Assembly (NCBI GenBank): GCA_003248755.1
Contig: QFQW01000006.1
Span: forward strand, 12,617 to 76,616
Source: Chryseobacterium sp.
GTDB lineage: Bacteria; Bacteroidota; Bacteroidia; Flavobacteriales; Weeksellaceae
Reading direction: 5' to 3'
Length of the DNA stretch: 64,000 bases
A program made the translations under genes and the position numbers. Within the stretch, counting starts at the first letter, position 1. Every line of letters begins with the position of its first letter. Below are positions 1-8,156 of the stretch, piece by piece. The notes below the pieces were generated by a model. It did not search any database. It was not told the origin of the DNA and saw only the letters and a list, made by a program, of their open reading frames with translations.

Positions 1-1
1 A

Positions 2-1807
2 GTTTAGGAATAGAGAAACCGTTTTTGATTTATTTAAAATAAATGTATTGTTGATAGAATAGCTTACCGAAGTTCCTTTGGATGTTTCCGCACTGATATT
101 GAAAACTTCTGAGTTTTGATAAGATGCGTTTGCAGAAATAGTCGCTTCCCAGAATTTGAAAAAAGTATCTGTGTAAGAAACATTAGCTCCATAAAAATTA
201 TTGTTATAGTAGTTCTGATAATCTCCATTTTGAGAAATACCATCCAAGTAACCGATTTGCCCAAAAGCATTAGTCAATCTAAGATAATAAACGCTTGTCG
301 AAAGCTTGTTGTTATATGTATAACCCAATTCATAATTATTAATGTAAGAAGGCGTCAACAAAGGGTTTCCTGATGAATAAGAATATGGATTTTCATACCA
401 GCAGAACGGATTCAAATTGCTCATACTTGGTCTGTTGATTCTTCTGGAATAGGACAAGCTGAAAACATTTTTATCCTCTTTATAAGAAACGTAAACCGAA
501 GGAAACCATTGCGCATAAGAGAAATTATTCACAGAGCTTTTTACAACTGTATTTTCATATCGGATTCCAGCTTTTGTTTCCCAATGTTCTCCGAAATTTT
601 TAGCAAAACTTCCGTAAACAGCATAATTCTCCTCGCGATAATTGAAAGTACTGCTTTTTTCATTATCAATAATGAATTGATTGTTTTCTAAATCAAAGTA
701 TTTCAAATCTGCAGAGTTTCTGAATTGATTGAATTTAACACCGGTTTCAATCGTTCCAAATTTAAATGGCAATTCTAAGTCGCCCTGAACAGAGAAAATC
801 TGAGGTGTAATTTTTGACAACGTTTTCACATCCTGAATTGTATTTTCAGGAAGAGTCAAAGTCGAGAAATTAACTTCGGTTTCGTTATTATTTTTGTAAA
901 AATTACCGGCGAAACTCAATTTCTTTCCAAGTGAATCCAACTTCAAATCATAATAAGTACTGAAAGTATGAGTCGGTGATTTTTCCCTGTGAAAAGTATT
1001 GGTCAAAAGATTTTTTTCTGTCAAATCAGGACTGATGTTTCTCGTTGTGTTAAAGATATCCATTCCTGATTTTTCGTGTCCGAAAATATATTCCATTCCA
1101 ACTTCTGAGTTTTTATTGATTTTGTAAGAAGCGTTCAAACTCGGTGTCAAATCCTGCCACATATCTTTTCGTGTAGACTCACTATAATTCTGTGATTCTC
1201 CAAGTATAGTATATCTTTCATTAGAGCGTTTTGCACCATCAATGTAGCTGGTTTTTAAACTTAAACTAAGCTTTTCGGTTTGGTAATTAAGTGTTCCGTT
1301 GGTTGTTCCATTGAAGTAAGTTCTCTGTGTAATGCCAGTGCTGATATTGCCACTAAAACCAAGATTCGGATTTTTTTTCAGAATAATATTGATGAGCCCG
1401 CTGTTTCCTTGCGCTTCATATTTCGAAGGCGGTGTGGTAATCACTTCGATTTTTGAGATGTTTTCTGAACGAATCGATTTCAGATAATTCAAAAGAGCAG
1501 CTCCTGAGAGATTCAGCATTTTTCCGTTAATCATCACATTTACGCTACTTTTTCCTGTGATAGAAATCGTTCCGAGATTCTCATCCACTTTCAACATTGG
1601 AACATTGGCAAGAGTTTCGCCGGCATCCATTCCCTGAGATGCGATAGACGCATCTACATTGAAGACCAATCTGTCAGCTTTTCTCTCCAATAATTTTTTC
1701 TTCACAAGAATATTAACCTGTTCGATTTCTTTAAGGCTGTCTTTCTGAGTCTGAGCAAAAGTTGCAGTTGAAAGTAAGCTGGCGATAAATAGATATTTTA
1801 GTTTCAT
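2..1807 (-). CDS. Outer-membrane beta-barrel (TonB-dependent-type) receptor, partial
   Basis: The reading frame starts at the ATG complementary to 1805-1807 and stays open to the window edge, so about 602 N-terminal residues are visible and the C-terminus is missing. It begins with a signal peptide (MKLKYLFIASLLSTATFAQ). A plug-like region follows with ADRLVFNVDAS, a VMINGK strand and the motif IEVITTPPSKYEAQG, as in the flavobacterial outer-membrane beta-barrel family. The rest is rich in Asn, Tyr, Ser and aromatic residues in strand-like alternation. The carboxypeptidase-like N-terminal domain common in this family is absent. It resembles the receptor at 13204-15360, which has TTPSSKYDAND at the same place. 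The substrate cannot be told. Confidence 0.85.
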   Translation of the reverse strand, partial: MKLKYLFIASLLSTATFAQTQKDSLKEIEQVNILVKKKLLERKADRLVFNVDASIASQGMDAGETLANVPMLKVDENLGTISITGKSSVNVMINGKMLNLSGAALLNYLKSIRSENISKIEVITTPPSKYEAQGNSGLINIILKKNPNLGFSGNISTGITQRTYFNGTTNGTLNYQTEKLSLSLKTSYIDGAKRSNERYTILGESQNYSESTRKDMWQDLTPSLNASYKINKNSEVGMEYIFGHEKSGMDIFNTTRNISPDLTEKNLLTNTFHREKSPTHTFSTYYDLKLDSLGKKLSFAGNFYKNNNETEVNFSTLTLPENTIQDVKTLSKITPQIFSVQGDLELPFKFGTIETGVKFNQFRNSADLKYFDLENNQFIIDNEKSSTFNYREENYAVYGSFAKNFGEHWETKAGIRYENTVVKSSVNNFSYAQWFPSVYVSYKEDKNVFSLSYSRRINRPSMSNLNPFCWYENPYSYSSGNPLLTPSYINNYELGYTYNNKLSTSVYYLRLTNAFGQIGYLDGISQNGDYQNYYNNNFYGANVSYTDTFFKFWEATISANASYQNSEVFNISAETSKGTSVSYSINNTFILNKSKTVSLFLN

Positions 1808-1984
1808 AAGTTTTATTTTAATCGTTGTAAAATCTTGATGCAAATGTATTTTCAGGACTTCCCTAATGAAATAGCGTTTAGATTTGATAAGGTTTTAATT
1901 CGACCAAACTATTTTCATCGATGAAAAAAGGGTGTTCATAGAATTTGGCGGTTCAGATGTTTTCACTGTCCGTATTTTTGGAAT

Positions 1985-2332
1985 ATGAAAAAAGTAACTC
2001 TCATATTGATTTTGGCTTCAATGATGTCTTGTATCGGAACGCATCGGGTAGATGTTTGGAAAACAATGATAATTGCTCCTGGAGACAGTATTGTCGTGCA
2101 AAAAGTAAAAGCACCTGCAACTTTAGAAATTAAAAATTTTTCTGATAAAAAATTAACATTGGTTTCACAGTTAAATATGCCAAAAACCATTATCGCAAAC
2201 TCTCAATTAAATTACAGATTACCGAAAAAAAGCAGATTGATATTGGAAAACCAAAATCCTGACCCGGTTTCTATACATTTGCATTATTCTTCGTCAAGGC
2301 CTATTCTAATTAATAACAAAGAACTACGATGA
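1985..2332 (+). CDS. Small lipoprotein of unknown function
   Basis: 115 residues. The N-terminus is a short lipoprotein signal (MKKVTLILILASMMSC) with the probable lipidated Cys at residue 16. The remainder is mostly beta-prone and hydrophilic, with no family I recognise. The gene ends in an ATGA overlap with the histidine kinase gene at 2329, so the two are translationally coupled, and the lipoprotein may sense or modulate the kinase pathway (inference). A TAnnTTTG element (TATTTTTG, 1973-1980) lies just before the ATG, but no well-spaced TTG is seen upstream of it. Confidence 0.7.
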   Translation: MKKVTLILILASMMSCIGTHRVDVWKTMIIAPGDSIVVQKVKAPATLEIKNFSDKKLTLVSQLNMPKTIIANSQLNYRLPKKSRLILENQNPDPVSIHLHYSSSRPILINNKELR

Positions 2333-3348
2333 AAAAACAACATATCCTTTTAATACATTTTTTTTACTGGCTATATTTTATTTATTATCAGTTTCGTTTT
2401 CAGTTTTTACCTGACAGTTCAGAATCAGAATTTCAGACATATGCCTTAGGATATTCTTTTTTGTTTGTTAATGTGATTGTGTTTTATCTTAATTATCTGG
2501 TCGTTCTTCCCTTCGCTTATAAAAAGCAAAAGCTTTATGCTATTATTTTAGGAATAATTTCTATGTTTTTGTGTTTCAGTTTTTTGAGATATTCTATTGA
2601 GGAAGTTCTTTATCCGATGTTTCTTGGCATCAGGAATTATAATGAAAAAACATCTTTGGCTTATTATATCTACGACAATACTTTTTTTAGTTATACAACT
2701 ATTTTTATAAGTTCTCTGATTTGGTTTTTAAATAATGCATTGAGCTCTGAAAAAGAAAAAAGTAAACTCATTGAAGAGAAAAAAATTTCTGAACTACAAG
2801 CTTTGAAAACCCAGATTAATCCGCATTTCATATTTAACACTCTTAATAATATTTATTCTTTGGTTTATCAGCAATCTGAAAAAGCTTTACCTGCAATAGA
2901 GGAACTGAGTCAATTATTGAGATACAGCACCAAAGATTTGGAAAGGGATTTTATATTTTTGGAAAAGGAAGTTGGTTATCTTGAAAGTCTGATTGAGCTT
3001 GAAAAATTAAGAATCAAAAATCCGGAATTATTAATCATTGAGAAGAGAATCAATTTTCCGAATCTTAATATTTCTCCAATGCTTCTCGTTCCGTTTGTAG
3101 AAAATGCTTTCAAACATGGCGATTTTTCAGGAAAAGGATTTACTTTGAAGATTTCTGATGAGAATCAAAAACTCAATTTTCATCTTCATAATTTTAAAAA
3201 ACAACGTTCCAAAGATTCACTTTCCGGAATAGGAATCGGAAATGTTAAAAAAAGACTGGAAATCCTCTATCCAAAAAAACACAAACTCAATATCATTGAA
3301 ACCGAAACAGAATATTCTGTAGATTTGAAAATCGATTTAACTAATTAA
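2329..3348 (+). CDS. LytS/YehU-type sensor histidine kinase
   Basis: 339 residues. Four predicted membrane helices fill about residues 5-137 with short loops, so it has no large periplasmic sensor domain. The His_kinase (PF06580) signature follows: QINPHFIFNTLNNIYSL, with the probable phospho-acceptor His166, then a C-terminal ATPase region with VPFVENAFKHG (N box) and GIGIGNVKKRLE (G box). The pattern is that of kinases paired with LytTR regulators. Its start overlaps the lipoprotein stop by four bases. The partner regulator at 3432 lies 83 bp downstream, the gap being filled by a palindromic repeat. The signal sensed is unknown. Confidence 0.92.
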   Translation: MKKQHILLIHFFYWLYFIYYQFRFQFLPDSSESEFQTYALGYSFLFVNVIVFYLNYLVVLPFAYKKQKLYAIILGIISMFLCFSFLRYSIEEVLYPMFLGIRNYNEKTSLAYYIYDNTFFSYTTIFISSLIWFLNNALSSEKEKSKLIEEKKISELQALKTQINPHFIFNTLNNIYSLVYQQSEKALPAIEELSQLLRYSTKDLERDFIFLEKEVGYLESLIELEKLRIKNPELLIIEKRINFPNLNISPMLLVPFVENAFKHGDFSGKGFTLKISDENQKLNFHLHNFKKQRSKDSLSGIGIGNVKKRLEILYPKKHKLNIIETETEYSVDLKIDLTN

Positions 3349-3356
3349 ACTACTTT

Positions 3357-3420
3357 TGTCATTCTGAATGGAGCAAAGCGAAGTGAAGAATCTGAGATTC
3401 CTCCTACGCCGGAATGACAT
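3357..3420. repeat. REP-like palindromic intergenic repeat
   Basis: A 64-bp element between kinase and regulator genes. It begins TGTCATTCTGAATGGAGC and ends CCGGAATGACA, so its ends form an inverted repeat (GTCATTC/GAATGAC). From memory, this is typical of short dispersed repeats in Flavobacteriia. It sits inside a probable operon and may act as an RNA hairpin. Confidence 0.65.
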
Positions 3421-3431
3421 TATGATTTGAT

Positions 3432-4115
3432 ATGAGAAAAATTAAATGCATCGTTGTGGATGACGAACCTCTCGCAGTTTCTTTGCTGGGAAGTTACGTT
3501 GAAAAAATTCCGTTTTTTGAATTGGTTTTTTCAACGGAAAACCCAATTGAAGCTTTAGAATATATTCAGAAAAACGAAGCCGATTTGATTTTTTTGGATA
3601 TTCAAATGCCGGAACTCACGGGAATCAATTTTATGAAAATCGTGGGCAACAAACTGAAATATATCCTCACAACAGCTTACTCAGAATATGCCTTGGAAGG
3701 CTATGAACATAATGTGATTGATTATCTTCTGAAACCAATTTCGTTTGGTCGTTTTGAAAAAAGTGCTTTGAAAGCTCAGGAACGATTTCCAAATGAAGAA
3801 TCCCAGAATTCTCATTTTTTCATAAAATCATCAGGACAACAGCACCGGATCAACTTTGATGACATTCTTTATATTGAAAGTATCAAAGATTATGTCAGCA
3901 TCAAAACCGAAAATCAGGAATACATTGTACTTGACACGTTAAAATCTCTGGAAAATCAATTGCCTGAAAACTTTGCAAGAGTTCATAAATCCTTTATTCT
4001 GAACCTTGAGAAAATAGAGAAAATCGATGTGAAAAATGTCTTTCTTAATTCAGGAAAAGAAATTCCAATAGGCGAAACCTACAAATCCGAATTCTTTTTG
4101 AAAATCAAAAAATAA
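3432..4115 (+). CDS. LytTR-family response regulator
   Basis: 227 residues. An N-terminal receiver domain spans about residues 4-115, with the acidic pair in VVDDEP, the probable phospho-acceptor Asp56 in LIFLDIQMP, and the conserved Lys in YLLKPIS. A C-terminal LytTR DNA-binding domain spans about residues 130-225 (ILYIESIKDYVSIKT, FARVHKSFILNLEKI). It is the evident partner of the histidine kinase at 2329-3348. LytTR regulators bind short direct repeats near their target promoters; the targets are not evident here. No terminator is obvious between this gene and the next cluster. Confidence 0.94.
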   Translation: MRKIKCIVVDDEPLAVSLLGSYVEKIPFFELVFSTENPIEALEYIQKNEADLIFLDIQMPELTGINFMKIVGNKLKYILTTAYSEYALEGYEHNVIDYLLKPISFGRFEKSALKAQERFPNEESQNSHFFIKSSGQQHRINFDDILYIESIKDYVSIKTENQEYIVLDTLKSLENQLPENFARVHKSFILNLEKIEKIDVKNVFLNSGKEIPIGETYKSEFFLKIKK

Positions 4116-4155
4116 TAATTTATATATGTAATATTCTAACTTGTAACTTTGTTTA

Positions 4156-4187
4156 TTGCATTTTATGGAGAAAATATGTTAATTTTG
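4156..4187 (+). promoter_or_regulatory. Putative Bacteroidota-type promoter for the acyl cluster
   Basis: TTG at 4156-4158 and TAATTTTG at 4180-4187 are 21 bases apart, matching the TTG / TAnnTTTG consensus of Bacteroidota housekeeping promoters. The acyl carrier gene starts 18 bases further on. Confidence 0.5.
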
Positions 4188-4205
4188 CATTGTAAAAACA
4201 CATAA

Positions 4206-4424
4206 ATGCAAGAAAAACTATTAACGATTATTAATTCTATCAAAAAAAATAAATTTGAGGAACCTGTTTTGGAAATTAAACCTGAACAGAAACTTAGAGA
4301 AGACCTTAATTTCGATTCTTTTGATCTTGCAGAGCTTACCGTAAAAATTGAAGAAGAATTTGGAGTAGATATATTTGAGGATGGATTAGTGAATTCTGTG
4401 GACGAAATTTATGCAAAACTCTGA
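4206..4424 (+). CDS. Acyl carrier protein
   Basis: 72 residues, the usual ACP length. The phosphopantetheine site is DLNFDSFDLAEL with Ser38; the common DSL motif reads DSF here. The acidic recognition helix (TVKIEEEFGVDI) is present. The stop overlaps the start of the adenylating ligase by one base (TGATG), and the next gene is an SDR reductase. This is therefore a carrier dedicated to the small cluster, not the fatty-acid ACP, which normally sits beside fabF. The ligase would load it, or it would carry an acyl group for the transferase at 6369-6944 (inference). Confidence 0.88.
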   Translation: MQEKLLTIINSIKKNKFEEPVLEIKPEQKLREDLNFDSFDLAELTVKIEEEFGVDIFEDGLVNSVDEIYAKL

Positions 4425-5638
4425 TGCTTTTCTTAATAGATCGCAATTTTTCTCTCTCGTACGAAGAAATTCTGCAGCATATTGATTCCGAAGACTCTTA
4501 TATCGATTGCTATATTTATCCTAATCTGAAATCATTTTTTCTTAATTGGATTTTTGCATTAGTTAATCAAAAGAGTATTGCTTTGATAGATTCTGACATC
4601 TCAGAAAAAGAGATTTTGTCAAACGATTTACAGGTCAATCAATTAATAAAAATTGAGAATCCGGTTAAGATTGGTTCGATTGAAGAATTAGTTGATTCTA
4701 TTAATAATTCAACTTCCGAGATTACACTTTTTACTTCCGGAACAACTGGATTTACAAGAAAATTCACTCATCCACTGAGAAACCTTATTAGAAAAATTAA
4801 TATTTCTGAAGAGAGAAAAAACGATGTTTGGGGATTTGCTTTTAATCCGACACACGTTGCAGGTGTTCAGGTTTTTTTTCAGGCTATTTTGAATCGGAAT
4901 CTTTTGGTTAACGTTTTTCTTGCGCCGAAAGATTTTGTGATTGATGCAATTGACGAATACAAAATTACGAACCTTTCATCAACTCCAACTTTTTATCGAT
5001 TACTTTTACCGTTGAAAAAATCATTTGATTCGGTTAAAAAAATTACGATTGGTGGTGAAAAGTCAGATGCCTTTTTGATTTCTGAAGTTGAGAAAGCTTT
5101 TCCAAATGCAAGAATCAACAATGTTTATGGTTCTACGGAAACCGGACCTTTGTTCTCATCTCAAAATGATGAATTTTTTGTTCAGGATAAATATATTGGT
5201 TTTATAAAAGTGGTTGATGACGAATTATATATTCACAAGGATTTATTCGGAAAAACAACTCAACTGAATTTGATTGACGGTTTTTATCCAACCGGAGATT
5301 TGATAGAATGGATTGATGATGAGCAGAAAAGATTCCGTTTTACATCAAGGAAAAATGAATTAATCAATGTTGGCGGTTACAAAGTGAATCCTTATGAAGT
5401 GGAAGATGAACTGATACAACATTCCAAAATCCGAAATGTAAGAGTCTACGGAAAAGCCAATGCTGTTTTAGGAAATATCATTTGTTGCGAAATTGAACTT
5501 CACCCGGATTCTGAACTGAAAGAAGAAGAAGTCAGATTTTTCTTGAACGGAAAAATTCAAAACTTTAAAATTCCTAGAAAAATAACCTTTGTTGACAAAA
5601 TAGAGTTAACCAGAACCGGAAAAAAGAAAATAGTATGA
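4424..5638 (+). CDS. AMP-forming acyl-activating ligase (ANL superfamily)
   Basis: 404 residues, short for an acyl-CoA ligase and closer to MenE-like or amino-acid-activating enzymes. Visible motifs are the P-loop-like TLFTSGTTGFTRK (about residue 103), NNVYGSTETG, a TGDLIEW motif, the hinge RKNELINVGGYKVNPYEVE, and a C-terminal catalytic Lys in RTGKKK. It would activate a carboxylic acid as acyl-AMP and pass it to CoA or to the adjacent ACP. The substrate cannot be read from sequence. It overlaps the ACP gene by one base and the reductase gene by four, so the three are coupled. Confidence 0.88.
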   Translation: MLFLIDRNFSLSYEEILQHIDSEDSYIDCYIYPNLKSFFLNWIFALVNQKSIALIDSDISEKEILSNDLQVNQLIKIENPVKIGSIEELVDSINNSTSEITLFTSGTTGFTRKFTHPLRNLIRKINISEERKNDVWGFAFNPTHVAGVQVFFQAILNRNLLVNVFLAPKDFVIDAIDEYKITNLSSTPTFYRLLLPLKKSFDSVKKITIGGEKSDAFLISEVEKAFPNARINNVYGSTETGPLFSSQNDEFFVQDKYIGFIKVVDDELYIHKDLFGKTTQLNLIDGFYPTGDLIEWIDDEQKRFRFTSRKNELINVGGYKVNPYEVEDELIQHSKIRNVRVYGKANAVLGNIICCEIELHPDSELKEEEVRFFLNGKIQNFKIPRKITFVDKIELTRTGKKKIV

Positions 5639-6357
5639 ATGTATTGATAACAGGAGTTTCCAGAGGTGTTGGTTTAGAAATCAGCAAGTTATTTCTAGAA
5701 AATGGACACACAGTTTATGGAATCAGCAGAACCGAATCCGAAGAGTTGAAAGTTTTGAAAAAACAATATCCAAATCAGCTTTTCTTCAAAGCTTTTGACT
5801 TGTCTAATCCGGAAAATATCAAACAATCTGTTTTCAAAGACTTTATAAATAATCACATTCCGATTCATGTTTTAATCAACAATGCGGCGGTTGCTTACGA
5901 TGATATTGTGACAAATCTTAATATCGACGAGTTGAGAAAAATGTTCGATATCAATCTTTATTCACCAATGTTTATGACAAAGTATGCGATTCGAAATATG
6001 ATTTACAATCGGATTTCCGGAAGCATTATCCATATTTCGTCAATCAGTGCTCATACAGGTTACAAAGGTTTGTCGATGTATGCTTCTTCCAAAGGCGCAT
6101 TGCAGTCTTTCTCCAAAAATATTTCCAGAGAATGGGGCGAGCGTGGAATCCGTTCCAACATCATTGTTCCAGGCTACATGGAAACTGCGATGAACGCCAA
6201 ACTGACTCAGGAACACAAAAACCGAATCTTCAAAAGAACAGCTCTGAAAAAAGAAACCGACATGGTATCTGTAGCAGAAACCGTTTTGTTCTTGGCGGGG
6301 GAAAAATCAAAATCAATTACCGGACAGGAAATTTTCGTAGATTCTGGAACGTTATAA
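5635..6357 (+). CDS. Short-chain dehydrogenase/reductase (FabG-like)
   Basis: 240 residues, classical SDR size. The nucleotide-binding motif TGVSRGVG is at residues 6-13, NNAA is at 82-85, and the catalytic Ser136, Tyr149 and Lys153 lie in HISSISAHTGYKGLSMYASSK. The C-terminal part has PGYMETAM and SITGQEIFVDSG as in FabG-type ketoreductases. Its start lies in an ATGA overlap with the ligase gene. It probably reduces a keto group on an ACP- or CoA-bound intermediate (inference). No ketosynthase is nearby, so a full polyketide route is not supported. Confidence 0.9.
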   Translation: MNVLITGVSRGVGLEISKLFLENGHTVYGISRTESEELKVLKKQYPNQLFFKAFDLSNPENIKQSVFKDFINNHIPIHVLINNAAVAYDDIVTNLNIDELRKMFDINLYSPMFMTKYAIRNMIYNRISGSIIHISSISAHTGYKGLSMYASSKGALQSFSKNISREWGERGIRSNIIVPGYMETAMNAKLTQEHKNRIFKRTALKKETDMVSVAETVLFLAGEKSKSITGQEIFVDSGTL

Positions 6358-6368
6358 AAAACAAAACA

Positions 6369-6944
6369 ATGATCAATCTGATTTATAAAGCGCTTAACAT
6401 CATTCCCAAAACGATTGCTAAAATCGAGAAACTTTACTCTTACAGCATTCTCAATTCGCATTCCGGAGTCAAGCTTCATTCTGATTTGAAGATTGGTAAA
6501 GCAACCACTTTTGAATTGGATGACAACGCCAAATTTGAGATTGGGAAAAACGTCATTTGGAGAGACCACAATGCTATCAGGATCAGAAAAGGAGGTACAC
6601 TCATTTTCGGAAACAATGTGGACCTCAGTCATTATATTTCTATCAATTGTTTGGATAAAATTGAATTAGGCGATGATACCTGTATTGCAGAAGGCTGTAA
6701 ATTTTATGACCACGACCACGCTTTTGACACAAAACCAGAATACGTTTGGCATAAAGACAAATTCAATACAGCACCAATTATCATTGGGAAAAATGTCAAA
6801 ATCTACAGCAATGTTACCGTTCTCAAAGGTGTAACAATTGGTGATAACTGCATCATCGGAGCCAACTGTGTCATTTCCAGAAATGTTCCCGCCAATTCAA
6901 TCATCTTCGGAAAACACGAGCTGATGAGGTTGCCATTGATGTAG
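6369..6944 (+). CDS. Hexapeptide-repeat (left-handed beta-helix) acyltransferase
   Basis: 191 residues from the ATG at 6369. The frame is open further upstream to 6132, but that part lies wholly inside the reductase gene and is not protein-like. Hexapeptide repeats run from about residue 45 (IGKNVIWRDHNAIRIRKGG) to the end (IGKNVKIYSNVTVLKG, IGDNCIIGANCVISRNVP), with an insert holding DHDHAFD, whose His residues resemble the catalytic His of CatB/LacA-type O-acetyltransferases. It starts 11 bases after the reductase stop and completes the cluster. It probably transfers an acyl group, perhaps from the cluster's own ACP, to a sugar or small molecule. Confidence 0.88.
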   Translation: MINLIYKALNIIPKTIAKIEKLYSYSILNSHSGVKLHSDLKIGKATTFELDDNAKFEIGKNVIWRDHNAIRIRKGGTLIFGNNVDLSHYISINCLDKIELGDDTCIAEGCKFYDHDHAFDTKPEYVWHKDKFNTAPIIIGKNVKIYSNVTVLKGVTIGDNCIIGANCVISRNVPANSIIFGKHELMRLPLM

Positions 6945-6981
6945 TTTCTATTTGACTGCGTCGAACCACTTCGCTAGGTTT

Positions 6982-7064
6982 GGGCAGCTTAATCCGCCTT
7001 CCGTTCCCGCTTTTTTCTTTTTTTGTAAAAAAGAAAAAGAGCTCCACTCAAGTCGGGCTGCGAG
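6982..7064 (+). repeat. 83-bp dispersed repeat, copy 1
   Basis: It starts 37 bases after the acyltransferase stop. It contains AGCTTAATCC, TTCCGTT, a TTTTTCTTTTTTTGTAAAAA stem region, TCCACT and TCGGGCT in that order. The same blocks occur in the same order on the minus strand at 41030-41112, also just after a stop codon. The T-rich stem could terminate transcription. Confidence 0.65.
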
Positions 7065-7144
7065 AGATTTACCGTTTTAAAAAATACTATGAAAAAAATT
7101 AAAAACTTTTTAAGGTAAAAAAAAATCTGTACCGTCTTATTCGT

Positions 7145-7720
7145 ATGGAGTCGCTATCTTTACAGCAAATGTCCGAAAAAAAATCTGCATCGATTACGGA
7201 AGTCGTGAAAAATTACGGCTCTCAGCTTTTGCGCTTTATTAATTCTAAAGTGGCAAAGACGGAAGATGCAGAAGATATTCTTCAGGAAGTTTGGTTTCAA
7301 ACCAGCAGATTGACCAATCTGGATGAACTGGAAAATGTCGGAGCCTGGTTATATTCGGTCACCAGAAACAAGATCATCGATAGTTATCGGAAAAAGAAAA
7401 CTGAATCACTGGAAGATTTTGTCTATCAGGACGAAGACGGCGAACTGAATGTGAAGGATATTCTTTTGGCTGATGATACCAATAATCCGGAAATCGGTGT
7501 GTTCAAAGAAATGTTTTGGAATGAGTTAATGAAAGCTCTGGATGAATTACCGGAAAAACAAAAGCGTGTTTACATACAAAACGAACTTGAGGATAAAACT
7601 CTGCAAGAAATTGCGGATGAAGAGGGCGAAAACATAAAAACAATAATCAGTAGAAAATCTTATGCTGTAAAACATTTGCGAAAAAAATTGCAGATACTTT
7701 ACAACGATTTAAATGATTAA
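7145..7720 (+). CDS. ECF-type RNA polymerase sigma factor
   Basis: 191 residues. Region 2 is seen in EDAEDILQEVWFQTSRL and GAWLYSVTRNKIIDSYRKKK, and region 4 in LDELPEKQKRVYIQNEL followed by a helix-turn-helix (LQEIADEEGENIKTIISRK). The start is ambiguous: ATG at 7145 or at 7169 (MSEKKSAS). A TATCTTTA element just before 7169 would favour the shorter form if it is a promoter. The next gene, 11 bases downstream, encodes a small membrane protein and may be its regulator. No classical anti-sigma domain is present in that protein. Confidence 0.92.
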   Translation: MESLSLQQMSEKKSASITEVVKNYGSQLLRFINSKVAKTEDAEDILQEVWFQTSRLTNLDELENVGAWLYSVTRNKIIDSYRKKKTESLEDFVYQDEDGELNVKDILLADDTNNPEIGVFKEMFWNELMKALDELPEKQKRVYIQNELEDKTLQEIADEEGENIKTIISRKSYAVKHLRKKLQILYNDLND

Positions 7721-7731
7721 TTATTAAAAAA

Positions 7732-8121
7732 ATGAAAAGAAATAGAAAGAAATTTTGGATGATTTTTCCTTGCGTGATAGGTGCAGTGGGATTATTTATT
7801 TGGTTTTTCCAATGGCTTTGGAATATTCTATTACCCGATATTTTGGGAGTGAAAGCAATTAATTATTGGCAATCGGCTGGAATCTTATTGTTATCGAAAA
7901 TCTTGTTTGGAGGTTTCAATGGTGCTAAAGAAAAGTTTAAAAGACGAAATGATTTTAATATTGGAATAGGAGATAGAAGAGAACATTGGAGGCAGAAATT
8001 TGAAACTCAATTTTGTGGAAGCGAAGAAGAACGTGAGAAGTTTAAGGAAATGTGGAAGCAAAGATTCGAATCTAAATTCTGCAGACCAGAAGAATCTCGG
8101 CCAGAAGAAAATAAAATATAA
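7732..8121 (+). CDS. Small membrane protein with duplicated Trp/Cys motif
   Basis: 129 residues. Two hydrophobic segments at about 9-32 (FWMIFPCVIGAVGLFIWFF) and 42-60 suggest a hairpin in the inner membrane. The soluble tail holds a tandem duplication: WRQKFETQFCGSEEEREKF followed by WKQRFESKFCRPEE, each copy with one Trp and one Cys. The gene lies 11 bases after the ECF sigma gene and is followed directly by a strong terminator. It probably belongs to the sigma factor's pathway, either as its membrane partner or as a target (inference). I do not recognise the family. Confidence 0.75.
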   Translation: MKRNRKKFWMIFPCVIGAVGLFIWFFQWLWNILLPDILGVKAINYWQSAGILLLSKILFGGFNGAKEKFKRRNDFNIGIGDRREHWRQKFETQFCGSEEEREKFKEMWKQRFESKFCRPEESRPEENKI

Positions 8122-8151
8122 AAAAGTCTCACAAATTTGTGAGACTTTTTT
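8120..8151. terminator. Bidirectional terminator between convergent genes
   Basis: A perfect 32-base palindrome with 16-base arms (AAAAAAGTCTCACAAA and its complement). It has an A-run on one side and a T-run on the other, so it can end transcription of 7732-8121 (plus) and of the peptide operon (minus). Confidence 0.9.
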
Positions 8152-8156
8152 ATATT

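Noticed and set aside
6132..6368. Longer start for the hexapeptide acyltransferase at 6132
   Set aside because: The extra 79 residues lie wholly inside the reductase gene in another frame and do not look like protein; the ATG at 6369 fits the family.
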